A DNA stretch of 64,000 nucleotides, taken from positions 1 through 64,000 of the forward strand of contig CAVWYF010000016.1 in NCBI GenBank assembly GCA_963759095.1, written 5' to 3'. The stretch is from Anderseniella sp963759095. Lineage in GTDB: Bacteria; Pseudomonadota; Alphaproteobacteria; Rhizobiales; Aestuariivirgaceae. This document shows, piece by piece, positions 19,590-27,327 of this stretch. Both the position numbers and the translations under genes were made by a program. Positions within the stretch are counted from its first letter, which is position 1; every line of letters begins with the position of its first letter. A model generated the notes under the pieces. It did no database searches, was not told the DNA's origin, and saw only the letters and a list, made by a program, of their open reading frames with translations.

Positions 19590-19648
19590 GCCCGATCAGC
19601 TTGTCCACCTGCACTTCGTTTAGGTGGGCCGATCTCGATGCCCTGAAC
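19590..19648 (-). repeat. Palindromic repeat B1 in the uvrB leader
   Basis: On the minus strand: GGGCATCGA, outer stem GATCGGC/GCTGATC with one G-T(U) pair, and inner hairpin CCACCT...AGGTGG. It ends six bases before the uvrB start codon, so it must lie in the mRNA leader. A TGA in frame with uvrB lies inside it, so translation cannot begin further upstream. Confidence 0.8.
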
Positions 19649-19767
19649 TGTTGTTGTCGTGAACTCGAACTGCTGTTGTCGTTATTGTGAGAACATAGTG
19701 CATTGGTCGCGCCGGTTAAAGGCAGCATAGTGGCTCTGCTGACAGTTTATGTGGAAGGAGAGTGGCA

Positions 19768-20346
19768 ATGAAAACTATTCGTATGGTGAGCGCAGCGGCA
19801 TTGATTGCAGTTGTTGCCTCCGGCGCGCTGGCGCAAAGCCAGACACCGCCGCCTGCTGCTCCCAAGCCGAAAGCCGCGGCTGAAGGCACCATGACGGCAA
19901 AACGCATGGGCGAGATCATCAAACGGCTTGATCCCAAGGCGAAAGCCACGGCCAATGCCAGCGCCTGGCAGTTCCACGTCGAGGAGGTGCCGGTGGTTGT
20001 GGTCACCGATGCCGGCAATAACCGGATGCGCATCATGATCGCGCTTAAAAAGGCCGACGCCATGTCGCCGGAGGAACTGTTGCGCCTGTCACAGGCCAAT
20101 TTCGACACTGCCCTGGATGCCCGCTATGCCATCGCCAAGGGGCTGTTGTGGGCGACGTTCATCCACCCGCTGAGCGAACTGCACGACACGCAGTTCATCA
20201 CCGGCATCGGCCAGACGGTGAATGCCGCGAAATCCTACGGCACCACCTATTCATCCGGCGTCTTGAGCTTCGGCGGCGGCGACAGCCGCGGCATCATCCA
20301 GCGCGACCTGATCGACAAGCTGATCAAGAAGGGTCAGGAGATTTAG
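19768..20346 (+). CDS. Secreted protein, possibly YbjN-like fold
   Basis: A 192-residue exported protein. The signal peptide ends near ALAQ (about residue 22), followed by a proline- and alanine-rich stretch and a conserved-looking domain: TMTAKRMGEIIKRLDPKAKA, then RMRIMIALKKADAMSPEELL, and LLWATFIHPLSEL. The alternating hydrophobic pattern and the FIHPLSEL segment resemble YbjN/type III chaperone-like folds, but this is a weak resemblance. The ATG at 19768 is preceded by GGAAGGAGAG. It is divergent from uvrB and ends before a strong hairpin. Confidence 0.72.
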   Translation: MKTIRMVSAAALIAVVASGALAQSQTPPPAAPKPKAAAEGTMTAKRMGEIIKRLDPKAKATANASAWQFHVEEVPVVVVTDAGNNRMRIMIALKKADAMSPEELLRLSQANFDTALDARYAIAKGLLWATFIHPLSELHDTQFITGIGQTVNAAKSYGTTYSSGVLSFGGGDSRGIIQRDLIDKLIKKGQEI

Positions 20347-20376
20347 AGGGTCGGATCGACCCAGTACAAACAGATA

Positions 20377-20402
20377 ACCCGCCGACATGAATGTCGACGG
20401 GT
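20377..20402. terminator. Bidirectional hairpin between convergent genes
   Basis: An 11-bp stem with one mismatch (20377-20388 with 20391-20402) and a two-base loop, located between two convergent secreted-protein genes. Neither side has a clean T-run, so termination strength is doubtful. Confidence 0.45.
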
Positions 20403-20437
20403 GGATTATTGTGGCACCTGGTCGAAAGGTAGCTGTT

Positions 20438-20869
20438 TTAACAGCCCGCGCCGAAAGTAAAGATACAGCCTGTACCTTTGACTGCGCCATGGCCGACGGC
20501 AGCGACACCGCGCACTGCGCCTTCACCGATGCGGCCGACACCTTTGAAGGTGCCTGATACGAGGCCGGGAGGACCATAGGCAACTGCATCATCGGCAACC
20601 TTGCCGCCGCTTTCGCCGATGCCGTCGCCGACTTCCAGAGCGCCGTCAGCGAGACCCTTGCCGGCGAAATAGAAGCCTTCAGCAAGACCTTCGACCGGGT
20701 CGGGGCCGGGGATGAACTTGTCTTCTGCCGGAGCAGAGTTGTTGTAATTGCCAAACACCGTGACTTCGAGCGGCTTCTTGCCAGCCGCGAATACGGGTGA
20801 ACCCGCGACCGCGAAGGCGGCCATGACGCCCATGATTGCGACGCCGGAGATGATGCGTTTAATCAGCAT
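20438..20869 (-). CDS. Glycine-rich secreted protein of unknown function
   Basis: A 143-residue protein with a signal peptide (residues 1-28, ending VFA). The mature chain is low in complexity and rich in Gly, Ala and Val, with repeated amphipathic turns such as LAEGFYFAGKGLADGALE and IGEGAVRGVAAVGHGAVKG, and ends with two cysteines (TGCIFTFGAGC). The glycine-zipper-like repeats could insert in or pack against membranes, but no family was recognised. A purine-rich AGGAGGAA site precedes the ATG. It is convergent with the previous gene. Confidence 0.7.
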   Translation of the reverse strand: MLIKRIISGVAIMGVMAAFAVAGSPVFAAGKKPLEVTVFGNYNNSAPAEDKFIPGPDPVEGLAEGFYFAGKGLADGALEVGDGIGESGGKVADDAVAYGPPGLVSGTFKGVGRIGEGAVRGVAAVGHGAVKGTGCIFTFGAGC

Positions 20870-21061
20870 GTCTTGTTCCTCCTTGTTTAATCGTTACAGC
20901 AGTTTAGACACAAATCAGATGGCACCGGTTCGGCGGAACTGCGGCGAATGTGTGAGGTTAGGTTAAATTCATTTAATCTGTTTCGTTTGCAGTTCCACCC
21001 AAACTGGTGAACAAGACCCTACCGTCCTGTCTCATCTCCAACTGACCAGCCTTGCACGCCC

Positions 21062-21928
21062 ATGAATTATCGCCATGCCTACCACGCCGGGAACCATGCT
21101 GACGTGCTCAAGCACGTGGTGCTGGCGCGTGTGATCGGGCATCTGGCGCGCAAGGACAAGCCGTTTCGGGTGATCGACGCGCATGCCGGCATTGGCCTGT
21201 ACAGCCTTGCAAGCGAGCAGGCGGGCAAGACGCTGGAATGGCGCGAGGGGCTGGGCCGCCTGTACGATGAAGCGGGCGGGCGGCTGGTTCTGGAAGATGA
21301 AGCCGCGGAAACCCTGTTGTCGCCGTGGCGCGAGATGGTCGAGGCGGTGAACTCGCGCGGGCAGGGGCTTGCCTGGTATCCCGGTTCGCCGGAGTTGTCC
21401 GTGCTTTTGACCCGGCCAGACGACAGGCTCGTATTCAACGAACTGCACCCGGAAGACCATGCGACACTCGCCGAGCTGTATAACCGCGAAAAACGGGTGC
21501 GGGTGACGCAGGCTGAAGCGACAATTGCGGTGAAGGCCAACCTGCCGCCGCCGGAACGGCGCGGTATCGTGCTGATCGATCCGCCGTTTGAAAAGCGTGA
21601 TGACGATGCACGTGCGCTGGCCATGCTGCAGCAGGGCTACAAGCGCTTTGCCACCGGCTGCTTCATGCTGTGGTATCCGGTGACCGGTGACGGCCTGTCG
21701 AGGCGGCTGGTCGAGGCGGCCCGGCAGTCGGGGCTCAAGCGCATGTTGCAGGTGGAGCTGATGGTGCGTCCGGCTGCCATGAACGGCGGGCTGGCAGGCT
21801 CAGGCCTGATCATCGTCAATCCGCCGTGGCCGCTGGCCGAAGAACTTCCCGGCCTCATGCCCGCCCTGTCAGAGCGCTTGCACCAGGGCGAGGCTTCGTG
21901 GACGGTTGACTGGCTGGCGGGTGAGTGA
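21062..21928 (+). CDS. rlmJ: 23S rRNA (adenine(2030)-N(6))-methyltransferase
   Basis: Methylates A2030 of 23S rRNA. The 288-residue protein has the RlmJ opening MNYRHAYHAGNHADVLKH, the SAM motif VIDAHAGIGLYSL, and the catalytic motif IV IDPPFE, followed by WYPVT and the LIIVNPPWPL segment near the C-terminus. Length and motif order match the family. It stands alone; repeat B2 follows ten bases after the stop codon. Confidence 0.96.
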   Translation: MNYRHAYHAGNHADVLKHVVLARVIGHLARKDKPFRVIDAHAGIGLYSLASEQAGKTLEWREGLGRLYDEAGGRLVLEDEAAETLLSPWREMVEAVNSRGQGLAWYPGSPELSVLLTRPDDRLVFNELHPEDHATLAELYNREKRVRVTQAEATIAVKANLPPPERRGIVLIDPPFEKRDDDARALAMLQQGYKRFATGCFMLWYPVTGDGLSRRLVEAARQSGLKRMLQVELMVRPAAMNGGLAGSGLIIVNPPWPLAEELPGLMPALSERLHQGEASWTVDWLAGE

Positions 21929-21938
21929 GCCATTTTAT

Positions 21939-21997
21939 GCTCGATCAACTTGTCCACCTGCACTGCGTTTCGGTGGGTCGATCTCGATGCCCTGAAC
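21939..21997 (-). repeat. Palindromic repeat B2 (family A/B)
   Basis: On the minus strand: outer stem GATCGAC/GTTGATC with one G-T(U) pair, and inner hairpin CCACC...GGTGG. Relative to B1 the G-C pair next to the G-T pair is replaced by A-T. It lies between rlmJ and the convergent DUF411 gene. Flank TTTATGCTCGA is shared with A2. Confidence 0.8.
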
Positions 21998-22003
21998 CTT
22001 CGC

Positions 22004-22459
22004 CTACTGCTTTTCCTCGTAATGAGACCAGACTTCGCTGCTGCCATCCAGCTTCACCAGCACGACATCGTGTGCCTCCCGGTAAGTGCCCATTTCCATG
22101 CCGGGTGATCCGGCGGGCATGCCCGGTGCCGACAGGCCGATGGCCTCCGGGCGCAGTTTCAGCAGCCGCTCGATATCTGCGACCGGTACATGACCTTCGA
22201 TGACATAGCCGTCCACGGTGGCCGTGTGACAGGAGGCATGCTGCGGTTTGATGCCAAGCTTTATCTTGTGCTGGGCGAGGCTGCCCATGTCCATGTCGGA
22301 GGTTTCTACCTCGTGGCCGGCTGCACGAATGTGGTCGACCCAGGCCTGGCAGCAACCGCACGACGCGGTCTTTGCCACTTCGAAACTGAGCGTGCCGGCC
22401 AATGCAGACGAGGCTCCCACAGCGAGGGTAGCAAGGGCGAGGACGATGCGGCTTTTCAT
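22004..22459 (-). CDS. DUF411 family putative metal-binding protein
   Basis: A 151-residue exported protein with a signal peptide (residues 1-21). The DUF411 signature is present: VAKTASCGCCQAWVDHIRAA, then the paired SCHTATVDGYVIEGHVPV block and PEAIGLSAPGMPAGSPGME. The CGCC, His and Met residues are consistent with copper or other thiophilic metal binding in the periplasm; family members are often near copper-resistance genes, but none is visible here. Likely single-gene transcript, convergent with rlmJ. Confidence 0.92.
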   Translation of the reverse strand: MKSRIVLALATLAVGASSALAGTLSFEVAKTASCGCCQAWVDHIRAAGHEVETSDMDMGSLAQHKIKLGIKPQHASCHTATVDGYVIEGHVPVADIERLLKLRPEAIGLSAPGMPAGSPGMEMGTYREAHDVVLVKLDGSSEVWSHYEEKQ

Positions 22460-22546
22460 GACAAGGCACTTTCAATTGCGCGGTTGATGTCGTGCTGCAA
22501 AGATGCGCTGACAATTGTGGCAATTCAAGTGTGCAGGAGCAATGCA

Positions 22547-23326
22547 ATGACAGGGGTGAAGGACAAGGTGGCGCTGGTGACCGGGTGCGGCAGTGCGGGC
22601 GGGATCGGTTTCGCCTGTGCGAAACTGCTCAGGGCGGCGGGCGCGAAAGTCGCCATCACCTCGACCACTGATCGCATCCATGAGCGGGCACAGGAACTGG
22701 GGGCAGGTGTGTTTGCCCACCCTTGCGACCTGACCGACGTTGCCCAGGTGGACGGACTGGTGACGGCAACGGAAGCAGCGCTCGGACCCATCGACATTGT
22801 CGTCAACAATGCCGGCATGGTGCAGATCGGCCATGACGAACCCTCAAGGCTGATACAGGATATTCCCGATGAGCAATGGCGCCGCGGCATGGACATCAAC
22901 CTGACCACGGTGTTCAACGTGACGCGCCGGGTGGTGCCGTCGATGATCGAGCACAGGTACGGCCGCATCGTCAATATGAGTTCGGTAACGGGGCCGTTGG
23001 TATCCAACCCGAAGGGCACGATCTACTCCGCGGCCAAGGCGGCCATCATGGGCATGACAAGGGCGCAGGCCATTGAACTGGCGGAGTACAACATCACGGT
23101 GAACGGTATCGGGCCGGGCTGGATCGAAACGCCGTCGTCGTCACCGGAAGAAGTCTTTGCCGGTGAACAGGCACCCATTGGCCGGCCGGGCAAACCGGAC
23201 GAGATCGGCCAGGTCGCCCTGTTCCTGGCCAGCGAGGAAGCAAGCTTCGTGACCGGCCAGCTGATCGTGGCGGACGGCGGCAATACCCTGATGGAATACA
23301 AGGGACCGGCGGAGGGATATTACTAG
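22547..23326 (+). CDS. SDR family NAD(P)-dependent oxidoreductase
   Basis: A 259-residue classical short-chain dehydrogenase. The cofactor motif is TGCGSAGGIG (12-21), NNAG at 87-90, the catalytic Ser145 or Ser146, and YxxxK as Tyr160-Lys164. FabG-like regions follow (GPGWIETP), and FVTGQLIVADGG closes the fold. The frame is open from 22190, but the ATG at 22547 with AGGAG upstream begins the family sequence. Substrate unknown; 3-oxoacyl or polyol substrates are typical. Confidence 0.92.
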   Translation: MTGVKDKVALVTGCGSAGGIGFACAKLLRAAGAKVAITSTTDRIHERAQELGAGVFAHPCDLTDVAQVDGLVTATEAALGPIDIVVNNAGMVQIGHDEPSRLIQDIPDEQWRRGMDINLTTVFNVTRRVVPSMIEHRYGRIVNMSSVTGPLVSNPKGTIYSAAKAAIMGMTRAQAIELAEYNITVNGIGPGWIETPSSSPEEVFAGEQAPIGRPGKPDEIGQVALFLASEEASFVTGQLIVADGGNTLMEYKGPAEGYY

Positions 23327-23421
23327 ATGCCGATGGGGTTCAGCACAACCGGTCAGGGCCTGGAAGGCTGATTCCACTTAACCTGTTACATCAAGCATTT
23401 GGCGCGGTCCGGGCATGATTT

Positions 23422-23437
23422 GTTTCGGATCCGAAAC
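23422..23437. repeat. 16-bp perfect palindrome
   Basis: A perfect palindrome with eight-base arms (GTTTCGGA and its complement) in the gap between the SDR and the convergent thioesterase gene. It may be a weak terminator stem or the core of an extragenic repeat; there is no T-run. Confidence 0.4.
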
Positions 23438-23529
23438 CATCCTTGGTCGCAGCGCTGGTTTAACGGCTTCCGAAACATTGATTCATTTCAATCGGTTGCG
23501 GGCGCGGCCGAAAACGTTGAATCAAGCAT

Positions 23530-23925
23530 TTACTCGTCCGGCACGGTGCGCGGATTGCCGTCCTTATCGACGGCGACCATGACGAAGTCGGCGTCGGTGA
23601 CCTTGACTTTTTCATGGGTGAGATAGCGCTGCGCCCAGGCTTCGACCTCAATGGTCATGGAGGACCGGCCCACCTTTGACACGTTGGTGTACACCTCCAG
23701 CGTGTCACCGATTTTCACTGGCAGCTTGAATGACAGGGCGTTGATGGCGGCGGTCACGACACGGCCCTTGGCGCGCTCGCCCGACCTGATGCCGGCTGCC
23801 AGATCCATCTGTGCCATGACCCAGCCGCCGAACACATCGCCGGCCGCATTGGCATCTGCCGGCATGGCCGGCATCCGCATTGTCAGATCGCCCTTGGGCG
23901 CCGAGTTGGAAGAATCATTGCTCAT
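23530..23925 (-). CDS. Acyl-CoA thioesterase, YciA-like hotdog protein
   Basis: A 131-residue hotdog-fold thioesterase that hydrolyses acyl-CoA to free acid and CoA. The motif MPADANAAGDVFGGWVMAQM carries the catalytic Asp near residue 24-30, and ALSFKLPVKIGDTLEVYTNV continues the fold; KVTDADFVMVAVDKDGNP closes it. The length suits a single-domain YciA. It starts 12 bases from a MITE-like element that separates it from the MFS gene on the same strand. Confidence 0.9.
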   Translation of the reverse strand: MSNDSSNSAPKGDLTMRMPAMPADANAAGDVFGGWVMAQMDLAAGIRSGERAKGRVVTAAINALSFKLPVKIGDTLEVYTNVSKVGRSSMTIEVEAWAQRYLTHEKVKVTDADFVMVAVDKDGNPRTVPDE

Positions 23926-23937
23926 GGGGTGTCACTA

Positions 23938-24199
23938 GAGCCTTTCAGACTTAAATGGAAGCGTTTGATGGCATCAAATCAGTTCACTCGGCTAGGCGCA
24001 AAGCGAAGCGCGATGTGGTGCATCGGGCAAGCTTTGCAACGACGCCGATGGACTGATTTGGTCCACCGAAGGCCGATTTTCTGTGCTCGCTGGACAGCGT
24101 TACGGCTCCCTTGTGGTCAACCAGACCACGGCGAGAGCCGTGCCTTGCCAGCAAACCCAGAAAACCGGTCAAACGTTTCCATTTAAGTCTGAAAGGCTC
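23938..24199. mobile_element. MITE-like element with 30-bp terminal inverted repeats
   Basis: A 262-base non-coding element. The terminal inverted repeats pair over about 30 bases with one mismatch (left starts GAGCCTTTCAGACTT; right ends AAGTCTGAAAGGCTC). A TA dinucleotide flanks each end (23936-23937 and 24200-24201), as in the target duplication of Tc1/mariner and IS630 elements. No transposase is encoded, so it would depend on an element elsewhere. The right-hand boundary supplies part of the TAG stop codon of the MFS gene. Confidence 0.78.
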
Positions 24200-25395
24200 T
24201 ACTGCCGTGCATTGGGCCGATGTGCAAGCGCTGCCGCCAGGGCCATGATGGCCATTACCCAGAAGCCGATATTGGTCCAGGTGCCTTGCAGGTAACCGAC
24301 GCCCTGCGAGGCAAGTGCGCCTAACCCGATCTGGAGAAAGCCTGCAAGGCCGGCACCCGACCCGATGTTTTTCGGGTCAACGGATATGGCTGCGGTGATG
24401 CCGTTTGGAATGGTGAGACCGTTGCCGAATGCACACAGTGCCATGGGGACGAACAGGGTTGAGGGATGGGTGAAACCGGCCAGGGCGAAGACCAGCAGGA
24501 ATATCGCACCTGCCAGGGTGAGCAGGTTGCCGATGCGGATCATGCGGTCATTGCCGAGGCGCATTGAATAGCGGCCGGAGACAAAGTTGCCGGCCATGTA
24601 TCCCAATGCTGAACACATGAACCAGATGCCGTAGTCGATTGCCGAGTAGCCACGCACGGTGACCATGATGAATGGTGCAACCGCCAGGTAGCAGAAGAAC
24701 ACGGCGCTGCCGAACGATATGGTGGCAGTGTAGCCGAGGAAGGATTTGTTCTTCAGCAAGGTCATGTACAGCCCGGTGCGAATGAGACTGGCATCGGGCT
24801 GCAGTGACAGATTGGTTTCACGCAGGCGCGCGAGTGCGGTCAGGAAAACCAGCGAACCGATGCAGGCCAGGACCCAGAAGCCGGCGCGGAATGAAAACCA
24901 TTGATCCAGCGTGCCGCCAATGACAGGTGCGACCATGGGGGCCAGGACCCAGGCCATCGTAATGTATCCCAGTACGGAGGCGGACTGCTCACGCGAGAAC
25001 AGGTCGCGCACGATGGCGCGCGAAAGGATCATCCCGGCAGCGCCGCCGACGGCCTGCAATCCGCGAGCAAAAATCAGCATTTCAATAGAGCTGGAAAGGG
25101 CGCACATGATGCTGGCGCCGACAAACAGTGCCAGTCCGGCCAGCAGCATGGGCCGGCGGCCAAAGCGGTCAGACAGCGGGCCGTAGATCAACTGGCAGAT
25201 GGCGAGCCCTGCCAGATATATCGTCAGCGTCATCTGAACCACACCTGACGACGCCTGGAAAGTGGATTGCAGTCCCGGCATTGAGGGTACAAACATGTTC
25301 ATCGCCAACGGGCCGATAGCCGCCATGGCGATGAGAAGCCCGTAGGGTGCACGTTGTTTTGCGACCGGTGCTGCTGACGCTGTTGAAGAGTTCAT
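24199..25395 (-). CDS. Bcr/CflA-type multidrug efflux MFS transporter
   Basis: A 398-residue 12-helix drug:proton antiporter. The early segment MNMFVPSMPGLQSTFQ and the loop YGPLSDRFGRRPMLLAGLALF (motif A of the family) identify the Bcr/CflA branch; ILSRAIVRDLFSREQSASVL is the next conserved block. The TAG stop codon at 24199-24201 is formed at the edge of the MITE-like insertion, so the original C-terminus may have been slightly different. Members export bicyclomycin, sulfonamides or chloramphenicol, but the substrate here is not known. Confidence 0.92.
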   Translation of the reverse strand: MNSSTASAAPVAKQRAPYGLLIAMAAIGPLAMNMFVPSMPGLQSTFQASSGVVQMTLTIYLAGLAICQLIYGPLSDRFGRRPMLLAGLALFVGASIMCALSSSIEMLIFARGLQAVGGAAGMILSRAIVRDLFSREQSASVLGYITMAWVLAPMVAPVIGGTLDQWFSFRAGFWVLACIGSLVFLTALARLRETNLSLQPDASLIRTGLYMTLLKNKSFLGYTATISFGSAVFFCYLAVAPFIMVTVRGYSAIDYGIWFMCSALGYMAGNFVSGRYSMRLGNDRMIRIGNLLTLAGAIFLLVFALAGFTHPSTLFVPMALCAFGNGLTIPNGITAAISVDPKNIGSGAGLAGFLQIGLGALASQGVGYLQGTWTNIGFWVMAIMALAAALAHRPNARQ

Positions 25396-25503
25396 GGTTT
25401 GCTATAAGACACCAATTGAGGCCTGAGTGACACACCACGCACGCGTACAGGCTATGTGTTTGTGGCATGTCTGATCGAAGTGTAACAAGATATTGTGCGG
25501 TCC

Positions 25504-26409
25504 ATGGATGCTAACACCATCAACAGCCGGGATGCAGGCAGCGTTACCCAGGGGCTGGTGGCCATGTGGGTCGCCGTTGCCTCCTTCTCCATCGCCGATG
25601 CGATTGCCAAATGGCACGGGCAGGAAGGCTTTGCCGCCGTTCAGATCGTGTTCTTCCGGTACTTTTTCGGACTGATCCCGGTTGTCATTGCACTTTATGT
25701 GGCCGGGTTCCATCAGGTACGTACAAACCGGCCGGTAGCCCATGTTTTCCGGGGCGTGCTGATGTCGGTTGCACTGGCCCTGTTTTTCTGGGGTTTGAAC
25801 TATGTGCCGCTGGCAGAAGCCATTGCCGTGGCGTTCACGGCTCCCTTGTTCATCACCGCCCTGTCGGTCCCGGTGCTGGGCGAGCGGGTGGGTATGGCCA
25901 GATGGCTGGCGGTCATCGTCGGCTTTGCCGGCATGCTGGTCATCGTGCGGCCGGGTGCTGACACCTTCAAACCGGAAATGCTGATCCTGGTTGCCGGAAC
26001 CGCAGTGTTTGCGCTTGGCATCACCTATACGCGGCGTCTGGCACGAACCGAGACCGTCACCACCATGTTCACCTGGACCACGATCGTGGCCATTGCAGTC
26101 TTCGCGCCGCTGGCCTGGTGGACCTGGAAGCTGCCGCAAGCCGATCATCTTGCCGGATTTGCCATGCTGGGCCTGATTGGCAGCATGGGGCACTATCTGG
26201 TTATCGTGGCGTATCGCAATGCGCCGGCGGCGGTTATTGCCCCGCAGGAGTATATGGCGCTTGTATGGGGCGCCATTATCGGCTGGATTATATGGTCGGA
26301 AGTGCCGTCGGGCTGGACATGGCTGGGGGCAGCGATCGTGGCAGGCGCCGGCGGGTTCATTGCACTGCGCGAAACCCGGGCGGCGGCTCGCAATCGGATA
26401 CAGGCGTAA
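25504..26409 (+). CDS. EamA/DMT-family permease
   Basis: A 301-residue ten-helix drug/metabolite transporter made of two EamA repeats. The first repeat has VQIVFFRYFFGLIPVV and the second YRNAPAAVIAPQEYMALVWGAI, each followed by a typical SEVPSGW- or GERVG-type loop. A GTG three codons upstream (25495) is possible. Family members move amino acids, purines or other metabolites. It is followed after 21 bases by the haloalkane dehalogenase gene, so a shared transcript is plausible. Confidence 0.9.
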   Translation: MDANTINSRDAGSVTQGLVAMWVAVASFSIADAIAKWHGQEGFAAVQIVFFRYFFGLIPVVIALYVAGFHQVRTNRPVAHVFRGVLMSVALALFFWGLNYVPLAEAIAVAFTAPLFITALSVPVLGERVGMARWLAVIVGFAGMLVIVRPGADTFKPEMLILVAGTAVFALGITYTRRLARTETVTTMFTWTTIVAIAVFAPLAWWTWKLPQADHLAGFAMLGLIGSMGHYLVIVAYRNAPAAVIAPQEYMALVWGAIIGWIIWSEVPSGWTWLGAAIVAGAGGFIALRETRAAARNRIQA

Positions 26410-26430
26410 AGACGATATGGAGTTTGTCTC

Positions 26431-27324
26431 ATGCAAGCACTGAGAACACCGGACGAGCGTTTTGATAATCTGCCGGGCTATGATTTTGCGCCCAACTATG
26501 TTGATGATCTGCCGGGATATGAGGGCTTTCGGGTGCACTATCTGGATGAAGGCCCGGTTGATGCGCTGCAAACCGTCCTGTGCCTGCCGGGCGAACCGAC
26601 CTGGGCCTATCTGTATCGTCACATGATCCCGGTGTTTGCCAAGGCCGGTGCGCGGGTCATCGTGCCGGACTGGCTGGGCTTTGGCCGCTCCGACAAACCG
26701 GCCAATGATGCGCTCTACACGTTTCATTTTCACCGCGACATGATGCTGGCGCTGATCACCCGGCTGGACCTGTTCAACGTCACCCTGGTGGTGCAGGATT
26801 GGGGCGGTATTCTGGGCCTGACCCTGCCGTTTGAAATGCCTGAACGCTTTGACCGGCTGATCGTCATGAACACGGCGATGCCGGTCGGCGATAGCCTGGG
26901 GGCCGGTTTTCAGGGCTGGAAGGACTATGTGGCGGGCAAGCCGGACATGGACTGTGCGGCCTTGATGAAACGGGCCGTGCCGCATTTGAGCGAGGCGGAA
27001 GCTGCGGCGTATGAAGCGCCATTTCCCGACGCGGCCTACAAGGCGGGTGTACGCCGGTTTCCGCAACTGGTGATGATTGAACCCGACATGGAAGGCATCG
27101 AGACCATGAAACAGGCACGGGAATTCTGGCAGGAGGACTGGTTGGGCGAGAGTTTCATGGCCATAGGCGCGAGGGATCCGGTTCTCGGCGTGCCGGTGAT
27201 GAGCCAATTGCAGCAGATTATTCGCGGGTGTCCGGCACCAATGGTGCTGGAAGACGCAGGCCATTTCGTGCAGGAGTGGGGTGCAGATGTTGCACGTGCT
27301 GCACTCGCATCATTCAAGGCATGA
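26431..27324 (+). CDS. Haloalkane dehalogenase, subfamily I (DhlA-like)
   Basis: A 297-residue alpha/beta-hydrolase that should cleave carbon-halogen bonds to an alcohol and halide. It resembles Xanthobacter DhlA end to end (MQALRTPDERFDNL...SPNY-type opening). The nucleophile is Asp123 in VVQDWGG, the catalytic acid Asp249 in GARDP, the base His278 in GHFVQEWG. Halide-binding Trp124 and Trp163 (FQGWKD) are both present. The usual HGEP oxyanion motif reads PGEPTW, with proline in place of histidine. GGAG lies eight bases before the ATG. The start of the RNA methyltransferase follows after three bases. Confidence 0.88.
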   Translation: MQALRTPDERFDNLPGYDFAPNYVDDLPGYEGFRVHYLDEGPVDALQTVLCLPGEPTWAYLYRHMIPVFAKAGARVIVPDWLGFGRSDKPANDALYTFHFHRDMMLALITRLDLFNVTLVVQDWGGILGLTLPFEMPERFDRLIVMNTAMPVGDSLGAGFQGWKDYVAGKPDMDCAALMKRAVPHLSEAEAAAYEAPFPDAAYKAGVRRFPQLVMIEPDMEGIETMKQAREFWQEDWLGESFMAIGARDPVLGVPVMSQLQQIIRGCPAPMVLEDAGHFVQEWGADVARAALASFKA

Positions 27325-27327
27325 ATT

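Noticed and set aside
25402..27264. A 620-codon open frame on the minus strand across the DMT and dehalogenase genes
   Set aside because: Low-complexity His/Arg/Gln-rich translation spanning two genes with clear families on the other strand; no ribosome site or domain.
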